A stretch of DNA of 6,656 nt from Armatimonadota bacterium (GTDB lineage Bacteria > Armatimonadota > Armatimonadia > Armatimonadales > Armatimonadaceae), in NCBI GenBank assembly GCA_014381035.1, contig JACMIS010000207.1, positions 1 through 6,656 on the forward strand, given 5' to 3'. Of this stretch, positions 4,505-6,656 are shown piece by piece; the stretch's first letter is position 1; every line of letters begins with the position of its first letter. The notes under the pieces are model-generated. The model saw nothing but the letters and a program-made list of their open reading frames with translations, ran no database searches and was not told the DNA's origin. The translations under genes were made by a program, and so were the position numbers.

Positions 4505-6469
4505 TTATTCTGCCGTCACCGTCCGCCCATCTTTGGTTACCGTGACCGTGTATCGCTTTCCCTGATGTTGTACGCCGCGAATCGTGAGCGATTTCCACGT
4601 CGGCGGGAGCGCGACCGGGGCTTTCGCCATCGCGTCCCAGTCGTCGAAATCGACACCGCCAAATCCGTAAATCACGCTTTGCAGAATCCCGCCCGCGCCG
4701 GTGGTGAAAACGCACCGGTCCAAGGTCCGCTTTTCCGAGAACAGCGCGAACGGTCCGCGCACGAACGGGCGGTACGATTCGCGGAAATACCGCTCCGCTT
4801 CCTCGTCGCGACCGAGACGCGCGGCGATCAGCGCGTGCATGGACGCTGTCATTGCCGGACCGGTTTTGATCGGGCGCGGGGCGTGCAGGTCGAACGTTTT
4901 CTCCGCGGTCGCTTTCGGCATCGGGAGCCGCGCCGGGTAGATCACCAACTCGCCGTCGGCTTGCTTCGTGGATTTGAGTTCGTCGGCGTCACGCGTCAGG
5001 TACGCCCCCTTTTCTTTGTCGAACGGCAGTGCGATGTTTTTCGCTACTTCCGCCCATTTCGGATCGACGGGCTTGCCGACGATTTTCGACGCCTTCCCCG
5101 CCGCTTCCAGGCAGTATTTCGCCAGGGCGTTGGTGTAGGTGTTGTTATCCACCTTGCCCTTGTTTTCGTCGGGACCGAACACGCCTTTGATCTCGTACTT
5201 CCCCGACGCCACGTTCTTTTTGGCGCGGGACGAGAAGTGATCGGCGACCCCGGAAAGCACCGGGTAGCCGCGCTCTTTCAGCCACGCGGTGTCGCCGGTC
5301 GCCAGGAAATACTGCCACGCGGCGAACCCGACGCCCGCCGTGACATGACGTTCGGTCGAAAAGCCGCTCGGCGCGGTTTCCCTCCCACTGCTCGCCGACT
5401 CCCACGGGTAATCCGCGCCCGCGAACCCTTGTGCTTCGGCGATGGCACGCGCTTCCGGCAGATGCTTGTAGCGGTAGTCGAGCAGGTTCTTTGCCGCGTC
5501 CGGGTACTGCGCGAGCAGGGCGGGAAACATCCAGATGTCGGCGTCCCAGAAAATATGCCCCTTATAGAAATTACCCGACAACGCTTCCGGGGCGACCGAA
5601 TCATCCCCACCGACGCGCACGGATTGCAACAGGTCGAACATTAGTTTATTTACCAACTGCTGTGCCTCGGGATCGCCATCAATGGTAATACCCGATTCCG
5701 CCCAACGGCTTTCCCAGGCGAGGGTATGTTCCGTGAGAAGTGCTTCGAAGCCGCTGGCGAGCGCGGTTTGTGCCGCCGTTGCCGCCGCCTTTTTCGCGCC
5801 CTGCTCCGTCACGGCTTCGCTCAGCGCGTAGACGGCGGTAAACGAATCGGTCGCGTCCGGGTCCGCACCATACGCGTAGTCCGCGCAAACATAGCGGGTC
5901 GGGACGCCCTTCGCCCCGAAAATAGCCTCCGATTTCCCGAGGCGGTCGGTCGCCCCGGACATGATTTCGTTCTTCGGAATCCCTTTGACATGAATCACGA
6001 CAATATCGGGTCGCGCCGCCGAGACGAATGCGGTCACGGTAGACCGGTCGTATTCGGTGGAAAGAACGCCCCGCCTGATATCCAGCGTTTGCCGATAGGG
6101 TTCATCCGGTTTCGGGGCGGCGATGGCAGCAATGTGTCCGGCGGGGATCGGTCGGAGAGCTTCCTTCTCGTCGTACAGTCCGGTACGGTAGACCACGCCT
6201 TCTTTATCCCCGAAGCCACGATTGCCGAACGTTGCACCAATAGTGCCGTTCGACAGGTATATTCCTTGATTGCCCCGTGCCGCGTTCGCGTCAGTCGTCG
6301 TCAGTAACCACGGATCGGTATCAACGAACGCGCCGGTCGCCTTGGCGTCGCGGGTCGGTCGTAACGTGGGCGTGACGGTGGTCTCGGCGTCGTTATTCCC
6401 GCCAGGACAACCGGAAAGAGCGATGCCACCAAGTAGAAGTGTCAGCACAAAAAGGGTTCGATGTTTCAT
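4505..6469 (-). CDS. Glycoside hydrolase family 65 lipoprotein
   Basis: A 654-residue lipoprotein. The start at 6469 is chosen because MKHRTLFVLTLLLGGIALSGC is a textbook lipoprotein signal with lipobox Cys21; the frame is open further upstream but runs through low-complexity DNA. After a linker come a GH65 N-terminal beta-sandwich region (about 50-250), an (alpha/alpha)6-barrel with GHIFWDADIWMFP (304-316), YPWESASSG (354-362) and FGPDENKGKVDNNTYTN (431-447), and then KQAD (502-505), GAGGILQSVIYGFGG (591-605) and the short C-terminal beta domain. E435 aligns with the general acid in the GPDEYH motif of GH65 enzymes. GH65 includes phosphorylases of trehalose, maltose and kojibiose, and hydrolases such as acid trehalase and glucosylgalactosyl-hydroxylysine glucosidase. 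The FWDADIWMFP and WESASSG wording is closer to the hydrolase branch, and an extracytoplasmic location also favours a hydrolase. The substrate is unproven. There is no strong ribosome site. Its last codons are duplicated at 3162-3287. Confidence 0.88.
   Translation of the reverse strand: MKHRTLFVLTLLLGGIALSGCPGGNNDAETTVTPTLRPTRDAKATGAFVDTDPWLLTTTDANAARGNQGIYLSNGTIGATFGNRGFGDKEGVVYRTGLYDEKEALRPIPAGHIAAIAAPKPDEPYRQTLDIRRGVLSTEYDRSTVTAFVSAARPDIVVIHVKGIPKNEIMSGATDRLGKSEAIFGAKGVPTRYVCADYAYGADPDATDSFTAVYALSEAVTEQGAKKAAATAAQTALASGFEALLTEHTLAWESRWAESGITIDGDPEAQQLVNKLMFDLLQSVRVGGDDSVAPEALSGNFYKGHIFWDADIWMFPALLAQYPDAAKNLLDYRYKHLPEARAIAEAQGFAGADYPWESASSGRETAPSGFSTERHVTAGVGFAAWQYFLATGDTAWLKERGYPVLSGVADHFSSRAKKNVASGKYEIKGVFGPDENKGKVDNNTYTNALAKYCLEAAGKASKIVGKPVDPKWAEVAKNIALPFDKEKGAYLTRDADELKSTKQADGELVIYPARLPMPKATAEKTFDLHAPRPIKTGPAMTASMHALIAARLGRDEEAERYFRESYRPFVRGPFALFSEKRTLDRCVFTTGAGGILQSVIYGFGGVDFDDWDAMAKAPVALPPTWKSLTIRGVQHQGKRYTVTVTKDGRTVTAE
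4512..4633. repeat. Direct repeat, second copy of 3166-3287
   Basis: This stretch inside the 3' end of the GH65 gene aligns without gaps to 3166-3287, with about 15 mismatches in 122 positions by hand count. Both copies lie in the same orientation, 1346 bases apart. They bracket the PEP-CTERM remnant, the inverted repeat and the nucleotidyltransferase unit. Homologous recombination between them could delete that segment. Confidence 0.85.
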
Positions 6470-6478
6470 AAGTCGTCT

Positions 6479-6484
6479 ACAATA
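6479..6484 (-). promoter_or_regulatory. Possible -10 element of the GH65 gene
   Basis: On the minus strand TATTGT (a TANNNT hexamer) is followed by nine bases and then the ATG at 6469. Transcription would begin within a few bases of the start codon, giving an almost leaderless message, in line with the lack of a Shine-Dalgarno sequence. No convincing -35 is present, so this is a weak call. Confidence 0.3.
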
Positions 6485-6525
6485 ACGGTTTCCAACGCGC
6501 GGCGGTTCCGCTGTCGTCTGTTTTC

Positions 6526-6567
6526 GCCCCCCCCGCCCCCTCCGGGGGAGCACTCCCCGTGGGGGGC
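6526..6567. repeat. C/G-tract nested inverted repeats
   Basis: A run of eight C, a G and five C is followed by TCC, five G, a short AT-containing middle, four C and six G. It can fold several ways: CCCCC-TCC-GGGGG (6536-6548), GGGGA-GCAC-TCCCC (6545-6558), or an outer GCCCCC/GGGGGC stem (6535-6540 with 6562-6567). It lies 57 bases upstream of the GH65 start. It may be a decayed intergenic repeat or a structural barrier, and no coding content is visible around it. Confidence 0.5.
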
Positions 6568-6637
6568 AACCTTACGTTGCATCGTTGGACCTGCGGTGCT
6601 TGTTGCTGTTTGATTGGTCTTAATCCTTTCCCGCGAC

Positions 6638-6656
6638 TGCGCCGGGAACCGGCGCA
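6638..6656. repeat. 8-bp perfect palindrome with GAA loop at window edge
   Basis: TGCGCCGG, GAA, CCGGCGCA forms an 8-bp G/C-rich stem with a three-base loop, ending exactly at the window end, so the stem may continue. No T-tract is visible inside the window. It could be a terminator or regulator of a gene beyond the edge. Confidence 0.45.

Noticed and set aside
4565..5644. A 359-codon plus-strand open frame opposite the GH65 gene
   Set aside because: It is very rich in Arg, lacks a ribosome site and family motifs, and mirrors the well-supported minus-strand GH65 coding sequence; it is a GC-driven shadow.
6470..6553. A 28-residue N-terminal extension of the GH65 protein
   Set aside because: It would place Arg/Pro-rich residues from C/G-tract DNA ahead of a perfect lipoprotein signal, so ATG 6469 is preferred.
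1..6656. CRISPR array, tRNA or rRNA genes
   Set aside because: No regularly spaced short repeats and no tRNA- or rRNA-like conserved segments were seen on either strand.

Overview
The window is GC-rich bacterial DNA. It contains four intact protein-coding genes and a central stretch (about 3016-3870) packed with broken genes. Several gene types point towards the Planctomycetota/Verrucomicrobiota or Armatimonadota: a DUF1552-type Tat-exported protein, an enterochelin-esterase-like Tat protein, a PEP-CTERM-like C-terminus, a GH65 lipoprotein, and a nucleotidyltransferase paired with a small protein. This placement is an inference from gene content; no phylogenetic marker gene is present.

Layout, left to right. 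(1) 14-1327 (+) is a DUF1552 exported protein whose partner genes are probably upstream, outside the window. (2) 1328-1435 is a short spacer with a GC-rich GNRA-loop hairpin. (3) 1436-2827 (+) is a major facilitator transporter of the anion:cation symporter (ACS) type. It overlaps by four bases (ATGA) the start of (4) 2824-3069 (+), the first part of a Tat-exported esterase that is now dead: it has two in-frame stops and no catalytic domain. (5) About 3070-3606 is a mosaic of debris. It holds a copy, on the minus strand, of the last ~40 codons of a GH65 gene, then the sense-strand 3' end of a repeat-type PEP-CTERM-like protein with a one-base frameshift, then a perfect 19-bp inverted repeat. 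(6) 3609-4470 (+) is a two-gene unit: a small gene broken by one extra T, and an intact nucleotidyltransferase-fold gene. A TATACT -10 element lies seven bases before the first ATG, so its transcript may be leaderless, and the perfect inverted repeat covers the expected -35 position. (7) 4505-6469 (-) is a complete GH65-family lipoprotein convergent with (6). (8) 6470-6656 is its upstream region, with a probable -10 element and two GC-rich hairpin structures.

How it fits together. The transporter and dead esterase look like the remains of a carbohydrate or organic-acid uptake and hydrolysis operon, and the GH65 enzyme is a cell-envelope alpha-glucoside-active protein. The nucleotidyltransferase and small partner resemble a toxin-antitoxin or defence-type accessory pair that landed in, or helped create, a degraded region. 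The GH65 tail is present twice in direct orientation (3166-3287 and 4512-4633, about 88% identical by hand count), bracketing this accessory segment. That makes the interval 3166-4633 the most interesting part of the window.
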